Source: a virus | Strand: one strand, 5' to 3' | Length of the DNA: 24,288 nucleotides | IMG/VR virus record: IMGVR_UViG_3300025647_000265 | Coordinates: 1 to 24,288 of that record | In this document: positions 1-9,455 of the stretch, in pieces | Numbering within the stretch: position 1 is the stretch's first letter | Layout of the letters: every line of letters begins with the position of its first letter | Position numbers and translations under genes: made by a program | The notes under the pieces: generated by a model | What the model saw: only the letters and a program-made list of their open reading frames with translations | Told to the model about the DNA's origin: nothing | Databases searched by the model: none

Positions 1-1
1 A

Positions 2-1108
2 ATCCGCTGGCTAACCCAGGACGTAAGAAGCCGTCTTAACCCAACTGGTAAGTTGGTAGTAATCGGCACCCGAGTTGCCGCTGTAGATTTATACAAAGAA
101 TTGCGTAACCCCGACAGGTATCCTGGAGGCCAGGTTCCTTGGACCTATTTGGCAATGCCAGCCTTACTAGAAACAGATGAGGAACCTGAGAAATGGGTTA
201 CGCTCTGGCCTTACTCTGACCAACCCTTTGATGGACAGTCAGATGCTGATAAAACCGAAGAAGGTTTGTACCCCCGCTGGAATGGCAAACATTTATTTAA
301 TGAGCGCCAAGCGATGGATGCCCAGACTTGGGCTTTGGTTTATCAACAGCAAGATGTTTCCGACGATGCCATATTTGACCCTGTATGCGTGAAAGGCTCC
401 ATTGATGGAATGCGAAAAGCAGGACGTCTGGTACCTGGCAATCCTGGTCACCCAAGAGACCTCAACGGTTTCAGTATCGTCTGTGGCCTCGACCCAGCAA
501 TGGTCGGAGATACAGCAGCAGTATGTTACGCAGTTGACCGTATCTCTCATAAAAGGTACATTGTTGATGCTACGAAAATCACGCGTCCCACTCCTGCACA
601 AATCCGCCAGCTCATCATCGATTGGACTAATCTTTACACTCCAGGGGAGTGGATTGTTGAACGTAATGCTTTTCAGTCCTTCCTTACCCAAGATGAAGGA
701 ATTAGACAGTTCCTGGCTACTAAGGGCGTTATATTAAGGGAGCATCACACTGGCTCGAACAAATGGGATTCAGGATTCGGCGTTGCTTCGATGTCGACTC
801 TATTTGGTACTAAACAGCAGGACGGCAAGCATCATAGAGATAATCTCATCCATCTCCCGTCGGACCAGACGGAGAACATCAAGGCTTTGATGGAACAACT
901 TATCACTTGGTCACCAACGACTAAGGGTAAGACAGATATGGTGATGGCTCTTTGGTTCTGTGAAATCAGAGCAAGAGAATGGCTAAACACCGGTATCTAT
1001 CAACAGCACCATCTAAAGAACCCGTTTCTATCAAGAGCAGAAAAGAATAAACGAATCGTAGTAAATATAGATAACTTATTGGCAGAACAAGAGAGGCAGT
1101 TCATCTAA
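2..1108 (+). CDS. Terminase large subunit, 5'-truncated by the window edge (nuclease domain complete)
   Basis: This is the DNA-packaging motor subunit: an ATPase that pumps DNA through the portal, plus a nuclease that cuts the concatemer. The frame is open to the left edge, so the gene starts outside the window; a TTG at 53 is internal. About 368 residues are visible. The first ones (RLNPTGKLVVIGTR) look like the end of the ATPase domain. The rest is an RNase H-like nuclease with three acidic residues in the expected order. Numbered from the TTG, they are Asp147 in GLDPAM, Glu203 in IVERNAF and Asp295 in KTDMVMAL. The stop overlaps the next start (TAATG). The family is clear from these motifs and from the portal gene downstream. 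The Walker A and B motifs are not in view. Confidence 0.92.
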   Translation: MRWLTQDVRSRLNPTGKLVVIGTRVAAVDLYKELRNPDRYPGGQVPWTYLAMPALLETDEEPEKWVTLWPYSDQPFDGQSDADKTEEGLYPRWNGKHLFNERQAMDAQTWALVYQQQDVSDDAIFDPVCVKGSIDGMRKAGRLVPGNPGHPRDLNGFSIVCGLDPAMVGDTAAVCYAVDRISHKRYIVDATKITRPTPAQIRQLIIDWTNLYTPGEWIVERNAFQSFLTQDEGIRQFLATKGVILREHHTGSNKWDSGFGVASMSTLFGTKQQDGKHHRDNLIHLPSDQTENIKALMEQLITWSPTTKGKTDMVMALWFCEIRAREWLNTGIYQQHHLKNPFLSRAEKNKRIVVNIDNLLAEQERQFI

Positions 1109-1440
1109 TGGCAAAGAAAAAGTATAGCGGCAAAAAGCCAATGGGCGTAAAAGAAGCCGCTAAGAAAGCTAAAGAAAAAGCATCACCAAGCAAGGCGGCA
1201 TTTAATAACGCAGGAACAGCGCTTGCTAAAAAGAATCGAACTGGGAAACTTGGATTTTTTGATGTAGATTTTAAGGGTAATGTAGCAGGAGCTACTAAAG
1301 CTGACAAGGCTGCTGGTAAAATTATCGGAACCCGTATGAAGTCAGATAGAACTCGTGCAGCATCTCGCGCTAAAGGTATAGCAAGTCGCCAAACAAAAGC
1401 AGCCCAGGCTCGTAGAGCAAAGAAGGCACTAGGTAATTAA
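1108..1440 (+). CDS. Small highly basic protein, function unknown (110 aa)
   Basis: I do not recognise a family. The protein is dominated by lysine, alanine and arginine, with a run of KKAKEKA-type residues at the N-terminus and an Ala/Arg/Lys-rich C-terminus (SRAKGIASRQTKAAQARRAKKALGN region). A less charged middle segment near residues 47-60 contains GKLGFFDVDFKG. There is no signal peptide or membrane segment. It is coupled to the terminase by TAATG and its stop lies directly against the portal start, so it is made with the packaging proteins. The charge suggests nucleic-acid contact, for example in packaging or as a virion DNA-bound protein, but that is inference. A purine-rich GAGAGG lies upstream of the start. 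Confidence 0.75.
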   Translation: MAKKKYSGKKPMGVKEAAKKAKEKASPSKAAFNNAGTALAKKNRTGKLGFFDVDFKGNVAGATKADKAAGKIIGTRMKSDRTRAASRAKGIASRQTKAAQARRAKKALGN

Positions 1441-3186
1441 ATGTTAACATCCAAAGAGGTCATTGCGAAGGTAACACGCCTTCAGACTCGTTACGCTAAA
1501 CGCGACCAGCGTATGCGTGACGTTCTATCAGTGCGCCAAGGAGACATCTCCAAGGTTTATCCTGCTATGTTCTCTGAGGATTACCCAAAGCCACTCGTTG
1601 CTAACTTTATTGATGTAGCAGCACGTGACTTAGCAGAGGCTATGGCACCACTTCCAGCCTTTGAATGCTCTGCTACAAATATGGTTTCTGACTCTGCTCG
1701 TAAAGCTGCAGATACCAGAACCCGCATCGCTAACTATTACGTATCATCTAGCGAACTACAGATTCAGATGTACTCCGGTGCTGACTGGTTCAACACTTAT
1801 GGAATGCTACCAGCAGTAGTGGAGATGGATTATGAAACTAATAACCCGCGTATTCGTCTACTTAATCCGTTCGGTGTTTACCCGGAAATCGACAGATTCG
1901 GTCGCTGTATCTCAATCACTCAGGTTGTTCAGTCTGATGCGGAAACTATCGCAGCCCAATACCCAGAGTTCGCAAAGCAAATCCTAGGTGGCAATGCTTA
2001 CATTCAAAACTCTCCTTATGTTTCTCTAGTTCGCTACCACGACAAAGACCAGGATTTAATCTTCCTACCTGAGCGACAGAACCTTGTCCTTGCTAATATC
2101 CCGAATCCAATCGGCAAATGCCTCGCCTCTGTTGCGGTTCGGGCCTCTCTTGATGGCGAAGCTCGCGGTCAGTTTGATGACGTCCTAGCAGTTCAACTTG
2201 CTAGAGCGCGGTTTGCTGTACTGCAGATTCAAGCAGCAGAAAAATCTATCCAAGCACCGATTGCCATTCCGCAGGATGTCCAAGAACTTGCACTTGGCCC
2301 TGATTCGATTATGCGAAGCGCTAATCCACAGGCAATTCGTCGTGTACCGCTAGAACTACCTCCTGGAGTATTTACTGAATCCGGTGTTCTAGAACGAGAA
2401 CTTCGTCTCGGTTCGCGTTATCCAGAAGTTAGAAGCGGTAATCTTGATGCTTCTGTTGTTACTGGTCGTGGCGTACAAGCGCTACAAGCTGGGTTTGATA
2501 CACAGATTCGCTCTGCTCAAGCACAGTTTGCTCGACTATTTACAGATATGGTTGCGCTTTGCTTCGAGGTAGACGAGAAGATATTTGGCAATATGACCAA
2601 AGAGATTCGTGGCTCCGAAGATGGAACACCATTCTCAATGAAGTACGTACCATCTCGCGCTATTGGCGGCGAGTATGGCGTAGATGTTCGTTACGGAATT
2701 ATGTCCGGTATGGACCCCAACCGTGCAATCATTGCACTACTTCAGATGCGTAGCGATAAGTTAGTTTCCCGCGACTATGTACGTCGTGAAATTCCGATGG
2801 AGCTAAATGTTACACAAGAAGAACAACGTGTGGACATTGAAGAGATGCGTGATTCTCTTCGTGTTGCTGTGGCTCAGTATGCACAAGCTATTCCCGCACT
2901 TGCAGCGCAAGGCCAAGACCCTTCGCAAATTGTTTCAAGGATTGCTGAAGTTATTAAAGGCAGACAAAAAGGCAAGGCAATAGAGACTATTGTAGAAGAA
3001 GTCTTTATGCCAGAAGAGCCAGAGATGCCAGAAGTCCCAACAGAAATGATGGGTGGTCAAGTTCCAGCAGCAGGTATGGCCCCAGCCCCTGCCTCGCAGC
3101 CAACTCCAGAAATGATGACTGGTGCGGCCCCTGCTGCTGGCGCTCGTCCCGATATAGCAAGTTTGCTCGCGCAAATCGCAGGTTGA
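1441..3186 (+). CDS. Portal protein (581 aa)
   Basis: This is probably the dodecameric portal at the capsid vertex through which DNA enters and leaves. Length, position directly after the terminase, and architecture fit. A helical N-terminus with a KPLVANFIDVAARDLAEAMA segment is followed by a mixed alpha/beta wing. A central region near residues 343-385 (GRGVQALQAGFDTQ onward, then a long helix) resembles portal stem and clip helices. The C-terminal 60 or so residues are rich in Met, Pro and Ala (MPEEPEMPEVP, APAPASQPTPEMM) and look disordered. The start abuts the upstream stop. No single catalytic motif exists for portals, so the call rests on overall pattern and synteny. A fused head protease is not visible. 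Confidence 0.75.
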   Translation: MLTSKEVIAKVTRLQTRYAKRDQRMRDVLSVRQGDISKVYPAMFSEDYPKPLVANFIDVAARDLAEAMAPLPAFECSATNMVSDSARKAADTRTRIANYYVSSSELQIQMYSGADWFNTYGMLPAVVEMDYETNNPRIRLLNPFGVYPEIDRFGRCISITQVVQSDAETIAAQYPEFAKQILGGNAYIQNSPYVSLVRYHDKDQDLIFLPERQNLVLANIPNPIGKCLASVAVRASLDGEARGQFDDVLAVQLARARFAVLQIQAAEKSIQAPIAIPQDVQELALGPDSIMRSANPQAIRRVPLELPPGVFTESGVLERELRLGSRYPEVRSGNLDASVVTGRGVQALQAGFDTQIRSAQAQFARLFTDMVALCFEVDEKIFGNMTKEIRGSEDGTPFSMKYVPSRAIGGEYGVDVRYGIMSGMDPNRAIIALLQMRSDKLVSRDYVRREIPMELNVTQEEQRVDIEEMRDSLRVAVAQYAQAIPALAAQGQDPSQIVSRIAEVIKGRQKGKAIETIVEEVFMPEEPEMPEVPTEMMGGQVPAAGMAPAPASQPTPEMMTGAAPAAGARPDIASLLAQIAG

Positions 3187-3209
3187 GCATAGCCGAAGGA
3201 GGTGTACAA

Positions 3210-3341
3210 ATGAAAAAAGGTGGTCGCGCTGCTGCACCCGTGCAGAAGCCAACAGAAGGCAAGAAGGACACATCAAAGCCAAAAGGTGGAGATGTGAAGT
3301 TCGGATATGCCCCTGCCGGTCGTAAGGGCAAGAAGGCTTAA
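3210..3341 (+). CDS. Tiny lysine/glycine-rich protein, unknown (43 aa)
   Basis: A short ORF fills the gap after the portal gene. It has an unusually strong Shine-Dalgarno, GAAGGAGGTG, ending about six bases before the ATG, which is the main reason to believe it. The product begins MKKGGRAAAPVQKPTEGKK and ends KFGYAPAGRKGKKA. It is basic, Gly/Lys/Pro-rich and probably unstructured. Its composition matches the other tiny basic proteins at 14933-15764. No family recognised. It could be a small virion or DNA-binding peptide, which is inference only. Confidence 0.65.
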   Translation: MKKGGRAAAPVQKPTEGKKDTSKPKGGDVKFGYAPAGRKGKKA

Positions 3342-3367
3342 GTAAAACTTAACGAGAGGACAGAGCG

Positions 3368-3586
3368 TTGAAGAAAGAACCAGATTACATTCCTCGCTCT
3401 GTCCGTCTCGCTGACCTTGCTGTTTTACTCGCAGGTCTATTTCATAATTTAGTAAGTGCGATACATATGTTTGCAGAAGAAGTTTTAGATTTAGCTACAT
3501 ACAATGCAATTAGAAAGAACCAAGTGAATCAGGCTTGGGAACAATTCACAGTAGATTTAGAAACGATGGAGGACAACAATGGCTAG
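3368..3586 (+). CDS. Small protein of unknown function (72 aa), TTG start
   Basis: I do not recognise this family. The chosen start is a TTG preceded by GAGAGGA at about eight bases, with the upstream stop 27 bases away. The protein has a hydrophobic helix-like stretch around residues 16-35 (LAVLLAGLFHNLVSAIHMF), followed by an amphipathic, charged C-terminal half ending LETMEDNNG. The hydrophobic part could be one membrane-associated helix or simply a buried helix. The end overlaps the next gene by eight bases, so the two are probably coupled. Its position between portal and large virion genes suggests a minor structural or assembly role, not demonstrated. Confidence 0.7.
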   Translation: MKKEPDYIPRSVRLADLAVLLAGLFHNLVSAIHMFAEEVLDLATYNAIRKNQVNQAWEQFTVDLETMEDNNG

Positions 3587-3977
3587 AGGTCCATTAGCAG
3601 GAGCATCAGGCCCTGGTAAGTTCTCCAAGAGAACAGATATGAATATGGGTTCAATCGCATACGGCGAAGGAAAAGAAACTGCCGCTATTCAAGCAGGCGC
3701 ACCTATGGCTAGAACCCCAGATGTTCGCGGTATGCCAGCAGGCCAAGTACGTGAGGCCGCAGCACAAGCACCAGTAACTCCATTATTTGCACCATCAACT
3801 CGTCCTGATGAACCAATTACATCAGGTATTGCTATGGGTGCAGGACCCGGACCAGAGGTCCTTGGTATGCAACCAGTACAAGAAAAACTTTCAGACGTAC
3901 TAGCACGTATGCTTCCATACGACCAGAGTGGAGAGGTAGAGATTCTCTATCAGCGTGCGCTTGCGCGAGGTATGTAA
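3579..3977 (+). CDS. Hypothetical protein of the head gene cluster (132 aa)
   Basis: Not recognised. The protein is low in complexity, rich in Gly, Ala, Pro and Met, with few predicted helices until the last 25 residues (LSDVLARMLPYDQSGEVEILYQRALARGM), which look helical. The N-terminus MARGPLAGASGPGKFSKRTDM is basic and flexible. A good Shine-Dalgarno, ATGGAGGAC, lies within the end of the previous gene. The stop codon directly abuts the GTG of the 1583-aa gene, so the two are probably translated in tandem. The flexible body with a terminal helix would suit a linker or head-completion protein, but nothing in the sequence proves it. Confidence 0.7.
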   Translation: MARGPLAGASGPGKFSKRTDMNMGSIAYGEGKETAAIQAGAPMARTPDVRGMPAGQVREAAAQAPVTPLFAPSTRPDEPITSGIAMGAGPGPEVLGMQPVQEKLSDVLARMLPYDQSGEVEILYQRALARGM

Positions 3978-6900
3978 GTGCCACAGGAGAATTTACAAGC
4001 AGCAGCGCTTCGCGCTAACCTTACACCTGCACAGCGTAAGCAAGTTGACGGCTTAGGCAAACTTCTTGATACACATAAGAACTTGCTTGCTATGCCAGCT
4101 CCTGTTGCACAGGCTCAATTTAATCAACTAACACAAGACCAACAGAATGCAATGGTTGGTTTACTCGGCGGAGATGATGACCCAGTAAACCCGCAGCGTG
4201 GTTGGCTTGGTAATGTAAAGCATTATGCTGGTATTGCCGTAAAAGAAACTCTAGGTCGCGGCATCGCAGCACTCGGTGAAGTCTCTGACTTTATGACTCG
4301 CCTTTATAGAACTGGTGCTATTGCGCTAGACCAAGGTGTAGATATAGGCAGAGCTTTTAATATTGCCAATGATAAAGGCGATACAGTATTTAGCCCAACT
4401 CGTATTGCTAAAGCAAAAGCAAAGTTTGGTGCAGAGCGCGTAGGTATTGCTATGCGTGTAGCTCAAGGCGAAACCCTTGACTCCATTATTGCTAATGGAA
4501 CTGAAACTGAAAAAGTTATTGCAGCTAATGCTGCACAGAAAAGAGATGACCTTTTCCAAGATGCGCTAGATGCAGTTCAAGCATCTAAGTACTCACCAGG
4601 TCGCCAATTAGCAAACCTACTTTTACCAGAGCAACTAGAAGGTTCTGGTGCTTTATACAAAGGTATCTCTGGCTTTGCCGATGCAGCCTATAGATTTTTT
4701 GCAGACCCTACGCTTATTCTTGGTAAAGCTAAGAAAGCCTACGATGCTGGTGACTATCTACTATTTAACGTCTTAGGCAAAGAGAAGTTTACCTACGGTC
4801 GCAATCTTATGTCCGTTATGGGACCTGAGAACGTACAAAACCTAGATAGAGTATTTCAAAACCCAGGCGTAGTTAAATTTTTTGACGATTACGGTAAAGG
4901 TTTAGAGGACTTAAGTAAAGCACGTGCAGCTAAAGATACTGCAGCAGGTGCAGAAGCCTCACAGCGTCTACGTAGATTAGCTCCAGAGTTTGGTTCTGCA
5001 GCCGTAGATGAGTTTATTAAGGCTGGAGTAACTAATTCCACTACTGCTAAGAACTATCTACAGAATATAACTGATGTAAAAAGCATTCTTTCTGGTCAAG
5101 CAGCCCGTAGAACACCGCTTGTTCCTGTATTAAACGCTGCTCGCAAGGCTCGCGTTGGTTTCTTTACAGCAACAGATAGAGTTTTTAATATAGACAAGGT
5201 AGGCCAGCGAGTAGTTCAGGCTTTGTATGGCGCATCTCCGCAGCTTGATGACATAGCAACAGGCCTAACTCAACGTTCTGGTGAGATTGCTGACGTAGAA
5301 GCATTCGTTGGGCGCTTTGGAGTTAGAAGATTAGAAGAAGGTGCAGAGAAAGCCACCTGGACAAAGGGTAAAGACGGTGCATTCCGTATGCCTTTGGCTC
5401 AGATTCAAGGACGTCTTGATAGATTTGCTCGCAAGTTCACAACGATTCCGTACTTTCCTAATGGATTCTTTGACCCGATGGCTGCAAACGCACCAGACCA
5501 GATATATCGCCTAGCTCGTTTGGCTAATACTCGTTACCATTCTAGAATTATCTCTGAGGCTTTTGCAGCAGGTAACGAAGGTCAGCGTCGTCAGATATTC
5601 AAAGGTCTATATAACACTATATATGACGTACGTGGAGTCAATAAGTCCACCGGAACCCAACGATTCTTGACAGACTTTGACAAAGTTGGACGTAAGCAAC
5701 AATATTCCACAGGAGTTACTGTACGTACTGTAGATGAAACTACAGGTAAGGTTACCTATACCCGTTACAGTCCATCAAACTTTGACGGTGAAGAACTTGC
5801 CATCAAAGATTGGCAGTTGGCTGAAGGTATTGCTGCGCCATCTGTACAGGATATAGATAGATTTGCTACCCGTTCTGGTCTTATTGACAGAATAATGGGT
5901 GTATCGCACCAGGATTGGGCAAATAAAACTACATCAGCCTGGACTCTATCAACACTCGCGGGTCCAAGATTCCCTGTCCGTAACGCCGCAGAAGACCTCG
6001 GTTTGCACTTACTTGTAGGTGATTCAATGTGGGGAATTGCTAAGGCTAAAACTTTATCGCGTCGTTATTTTGCAGCAAAAGGCGATATGGGTTTTATTAA
6101 CCGTTTATTTGCCCGCCGTATTGCAGACAAAGCCACCAGAGAAATTGAAACCGCTATTAAGGCTGGCGATGTAGATGCAGCTCGTAGGATAACTGCCCGA
6201 GCATTTACAGAATCAAAGTTCGTTAATTACTTTGATGATGAAATAGGCGAGTTTCTTGATGACCTAGTGTCCTATGGTAACCCTGACAGAATGTTAGGAA
6301 ACCTTGGCGAAGGCGGCAAGAACGCATTTCGCGGCGCAGACCGTTATGTTCAAGTAGCTAAAGACATTGAAGATTTTGGTACTGTCGGCGCCCTTGAGAT
6401 TGACAACATAAAATACATCAGAGCTTATGGGAAACCATTTACCTCAATCAATCCTATGATGAGCGACAAAGGCTTGATGGGTATGTATGCTTTAATTGGC
6501 ATTGAGGCCAAAAGTCCTATGTCATCTTTAGTTCTAAAAAACATAGTTCCTGGCAAATTAGAAGACAATAAAGGCGCTATTGATGCTTTGCGTAAGTATT
6601 TAGATGACCTACCTGCGGCGGAACGTAACAGATTCGAGGCTATTCAAAAAGGTTACTCAACTCAGGTTATAGCTGAGAAGAATGTACAAGACATTCTAAA
6701 CCTACTAACCACACGTGAAGGTGGCTTTAACGCTGCGCTTCTAAACAAGATTCGCTTCACTGACGAGGCTGGTAACTCTGTTGTATCTGCCAAGAAACTT
6801 ACTTGGGAAGATATGCAAAAGCTTGCCGATGAAGGCAACCTTCCTGAGTCGGTATATGGCCCAGAGATGATACCTATTTCTGATACAGGTCAATTCTTGC

Positions 6901-8729
6901 CATCAAAGATAGACAAAATTTGGGATATAATGGGCGAGGCTAACGCTCGCTTAACTCGCTACGATTTAGGTTTTGATGCTTTTGCAAAAGTCCGTAAGGA
7001 TATGCGAGCATCTGGTCTTGAGAAGCACCTTATGAACTCCTTTACTAAGGGACTTGAAGGTGATGATTTAGTAAAGGCTACGGTAAAAGCCAAGCAATAC
7101 ATTTCGCAGATGGCTGAAGAAATGGCTACTGCTAGAGTTCTTGCATTCGTAGATAACCCAGCAGTACGTAGCCAACTTGCTATGGCAAGCCGTAACTTTG
7201 CTCGTTTCTACCGTGCAACTGAAGACTTTTATCGTCGTCTTTATCGCGCTGTCAAGTATAACCCTGAGTCTATCCAAAGAGCAGCACTAACTTACGAAGG
7301 TATTTCTCACTCTGGCTTTGTTCAGACTGACGACAACGGTGATGAGTACTTCTTCTACCCAGGTCTAACACCTGTATACAAGGTTATGAATAAGGTGGCT
7401 ACCGTATTTGGTATGCCAGAAGCGTTCAAGGCTCCAATGCCTATTGAGTTCGGTGGCAAGTTAAAGATGATTACGCCATCGATGAACCCAGATTCCTTGT
7501 TCCCGACATTTGCTGGGCCTATCGCAGCAGTTCCACTAGGACTGGTATTTCGTGCAGTTCCTCAACTAGATAAGATTGAAGCTGCGCTAGTTGGTCAGTA
7601 TGGTCAAGACCAACCGTTGATTAACGCTGCACTTCCTAGCCACGTCAACAGGTTCCTTGCATTACTATCAAAGGATGAGCGTTCAAGTCAGTACGCATCA
7701 GCTTTCCGTAAGGCAGCAACTTACCTTGAGGCTACAGGTCACGGCATTGAGCCTAAGATTGACCCAGCAACAGGTCTTGAGATAGCGCCTACACCTGGCG
7801 AAGTTCAGGCTTACAAAGAGAAGCTAGAAGGTTCTACTCTTACAGTTCTTAGCCTACGATTCTTGTTTGGATTCGTAGCACCAGCATCACCGCAGTTAAC
7901 TCTAAAGAGCGAGATGGCTAAGTGGGTACGCGATAATCAACGTACATCCTATAAGCAAGTATTTAGCCAGATGCTAAATCGCTATAACGGTGATATTGAT
8001 AGAGCCACGCAAGAGTGGATTCGTCTATTCCCAGACAAGATGCCATATACAGTATCTGAGTCTGACCGTTCAACCGTAGCGTTGGTTCGCTCTGTAGAAC
8101 AATCAGGTCAATGGGTTGATGAGAACAAGCAACTTCTCAAGGATTATCCAGAAGGCGCTGCATTCTTAATTCCATCTGCAGGTGACTTTGACTTTGATTC
8201 CTACAGAATGATGTTTGATACTGGCCTAAAGGTTAATAAGACTACATCTGACTTCTTGAGAGAAGTACAGACTGCCAAGGAAATCCAGTATTACTATCAA
8301 CAAAAGGACCTATACGAGTCTCAACTTGCCAATACATTTGGCGATGCAGCCAAGAGCCAGTTGCGTAAACAGTGGCAAGTCTGGTCTGACCAATACAAGG
8401 CAACCAAGCCTTTGATGCAAGAAGAACTTGGTGCTGGTGGAGCGCGTCAGATTCAAAGAATAAGAGCGTATGAAGACCTACGTAGAATGCTTAATGACAC
8501 GAGCATAACTACCCAGCCTAAAACTAGAGCGATTCTACGTCAGATGGCTGCAGAGTTTGACCAGTATCAAATGGCTTTAGGTTCAATAACAAGCAATACA
8601 GAGACAGCACAAAATTACAAAGACCTTCTTCAGATGAACATTAAGGCTCGTCTGCAAGAGTTAGCAAAGCAGAATACAAATGCTCAGATGGCATATGACG
8701 TTCTATTTGCTAGATTGATAGGAGAGTAA
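3978..8729 (+). CDS. Giant virion-associated protein, candidate internal/ejected protein (1583 aa)
   Basis: This is the largest gene of the window, with a GTG start immediately after the previous stop. The product is mostly helical, rich in Ala, Arg and Lys, with no signal peptide and no lysozyme, transglycosylase or protease motif that I can see. Two stretches stand out: residues about 652-690 (STLAGPRFPVRNAAEDLGLH region) and about 1068-1105 (ASRNFARFYRATEDFYRRLYR region). Aromatic/Arg/Asn-rich blocks of this sort recur, from memory, in very large phage virion proteins placed beside portal genes. A third segment near residue 1290 contains LRFLFGFVAPASPQLTL. It is longer than T7 gp16 or gp15. 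The lack of hydrophobic repeats and the position before the scaffold argue against a tape measure. An ejected or capsid-internal protein is the best inference. Confidence 0.7.
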   Translation: MPQENLQAAALRANLTPAQRKQVDGLGKLLDTHKNLLAMPAPVAQAQFNQLTQDQQNAMVGLLGGDDDPVNPQRGWLGNVKHYAGIAVKETLGRGIAALGEVSDFMTRLYRTGAIALDQGVDIGRAFNIANDKGDTVFSPTRIAKAKAKFGAERVGIAMRVAQGETLDSIIANGTETEKVIAANAAQKRDDLFQDALDAVQASKYSPGRQLANLLLPEQLEGSGALYKGISGFADAAYRFFADPTLILGKAKKAYDAGDYLLFNVLGKEKFTYGRNLMSVMGPENVQNLDRVFQNPGVVKFFDDYGKGLEDLSKARAAKDTAAGAEASQRLRRLAPEFGSAAVDEFIKAGVTNSTTAKNYLQNITDVKSILSGQAARRTPLVPVLNAARKARVGFFTATDRVFNIDKVGQRVVQALYGASPQLDDIATGLTQRSGEIADVEAFVGRFGVRRLEEGAEKATWTKGKDGAFRMPLAQIQGRLDRFARKFTTIPYFPNGFFDPMAANAPDQIYRLARLANTRYHSRIISEAFAAGNEGQRRQIFKGLYNTIYDVRGVNKSTGTQRFLTDFDKVGRKQQYSTGVTVRTVDETTGKVTYTRYSPSNFDGEELAIKDWQLAEGIAAPSVQDIDRFATRSGLIDRIMGVSHQDWANKTTSAWTLSTLAGPRFPVRNAAEDLGLHLLVGDSMWGIAKAKTLSRRYFAAKGDMGFINRLFARRIADKATREIETAIKAGDVDAARRITARAFTESKFVNYFDDEIGEFLDDLVSYGNPDRMLGNLGEGGKNAFRGADRYVQVAKDIEDFGTVGALEIDNIKYIRAYGKPFTSINPMMSDKGLMGMYALIGIEAKSPMSSLVLKNIVPGKLEDNKGAIDALRKYLDDLPAAERNRFEAIQKGYSTQVIAEKNVQDILNLLTTREGGFNAALLNKIRFTDEAGNSVVSAKKLTWEDMQKLADEGNLPESVYGPEMIPISDTGQFLPSKIDKIWDIMGEANARLTRYDLGFDAFAKVRKDMRASGLEKHLMNSFTKGLEGDDLVKATVKAKQYISQMAEEMATARVLAFVDNPAVRSQLAMASRNFARFYRATEDFYRRLYRAVKYNPESIQRAALTYEGISHSGFVQTDDNGDEYFFYPGLTPVYKVMNKVATVFGMPEAFKAPMPIEFGGKLKMITPSMNPDSLFPTFAGPIAAVPLGLVFRAVPQLDKIEAALVGQYGQDQPLINAALPSHVNRFLALLSKDERSSQYASAFRKAATYLEATGHGIEPKIDPATGLEIAPTPGEVQAYKEKLEGSTLTVLSLRFLFGFVAPASPQLTLKSEMAKWVRDNQRTSYKQVFSQMLNRYNGDIDRATQEWIRLFPDKMPYTVSESDRSTVALVRSVEQSGQWVDENKQLLKDYPEGAAFLIPSAGDFDFDSYRMMFDTGLKVNKTTSDFLREVQTAKEIQYYYQQKDLYESQLANTFGDAAKSQLRKQWQVWSDQYKATKPLMQEELGAGGARQIQRIRAYEDLRRMLNDTSITTQPKTRAILRQMAAEFDQYQMALGSITSNTETAQNYKDLLQMNIKARLQELAKQNTNAQMAYDVLFARLIGE

Positions 8730-8732
8730 CCA

Positions 8733-9455
8733 GTGGCTAAAAAGAAAGGTTTGACCAGCGCACCTGGTCCAACTGAGGTAGGTACCTGGAACAACCAGAT
8801 TATTCCTACTGGCGATACAGTTATATCTGGTACTCCAGCAACTACAGGGTTTGCAGGAGCAACAGCCATAGGTGTCAATCCGCAGGCTCAGGCTCTTTAC
8901 AATATGTCAAATGCAGAAAGAGCGCAGATTGCACAAGCTCTAAAGAATGCTGGCTATAGAGGATTTCCTACCAACGGTCTATACAACCAAGCGCTAGCGA
9001 ATGCTTATTCTTCTGCATTGATGGCAGCACAAACCAGCGCTATGCAGCTAGGTCAACCATTCGACCAGAACTTCTTTACTGGTTTTCTTGGTCAAGAGAT
9101 TGCCGCTCGTAATGTTATGGGTGACGGAACCGGTCCAAAAGTAACTGAGCAAATGGCTGTTGCCACTGATGAACAAGCTAAGTCTATTATTGATGCTGTA
9201 TTCAGAGACCAGTTTGGTCGTTCTGCCAGCCAAAAAGAAATTAAAAAGTATACAACCGCTATCCAAAAGGCTCAGAAAAAAAGTCCGGTAGTTACTACAA
9301 CTACTCGTGTTGGTGGCAAAACAATGGTATCTACAACCGGTGGCATAAATGCTACTCAGTATCTTCTAGACAGAGTTGCTGGAACTGATGAGGCAAAGGC
9401 AAATAAAGTGCTTGGTTTCTATGAAACATTTATGAATGCGCTAGGTGCTGACTAA
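8733..9455 (+). CDS. Virion-associated hypothetical protein (240 aa)
   Basis: Start is a GTG three bases after the upstream stop, with GGAGAG about six bases ahead. Residues 1-45 are flexible (Gly, Thr, Pro). Residues 50-90 (MSNAERAQIAQALKNAGYRG) read like a small helical module of the peptidoglycan-binding-like sort, though I would not assign that. Around residues 145-180 lies DEQAKSIIDAVFRDQFGRSA followed by a Lys-rich helix, a pattern I recall from structural proteins of actinophage-like genomes. A Thr-rich strand segment (VVTTTTRVGGKTMVSTTGG) precedes the C-terminal helix. It is coupled by TAATG to the 549-aa gene. Probably a partner of the neighbouring large virion proteins; no enzymatic role visible. 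Confidence 0.68.
   Translation: MAKKKGLTSAPGPTEVGTWNNQIIPTGDTVISGTPATTGFAGATAIGVNPQAQALYNMSNAERAQIAQALKNAGYRGFPTNGLYNQALANAYSSALMAAQTSAMQLGQPFDQNFFTGFLGQEIAARNVMGDGTGPKVTEQMAVATDEQAKSIIDAVFRDQFGRSASQKEIKKYTTAIQKAQKKSPVVTTTTRVGGKTMVSTTGGINATQYLLDRVAGTDEAKANKVLGFYETFMNALGAD

Noticed and set aside
53-55. TTG as the true start of the terminase
   Set aside because: The frame is open to the left edge and the residues before it (IRWLTQDVRSRLNPTGK) read as part of the ATPase domain.
293-691. Antisense ORF of 132 aa inside the terminase gene
   Set aside because: It is opposite a well-supported coding region, has no ribosome site and no recognisable protein.
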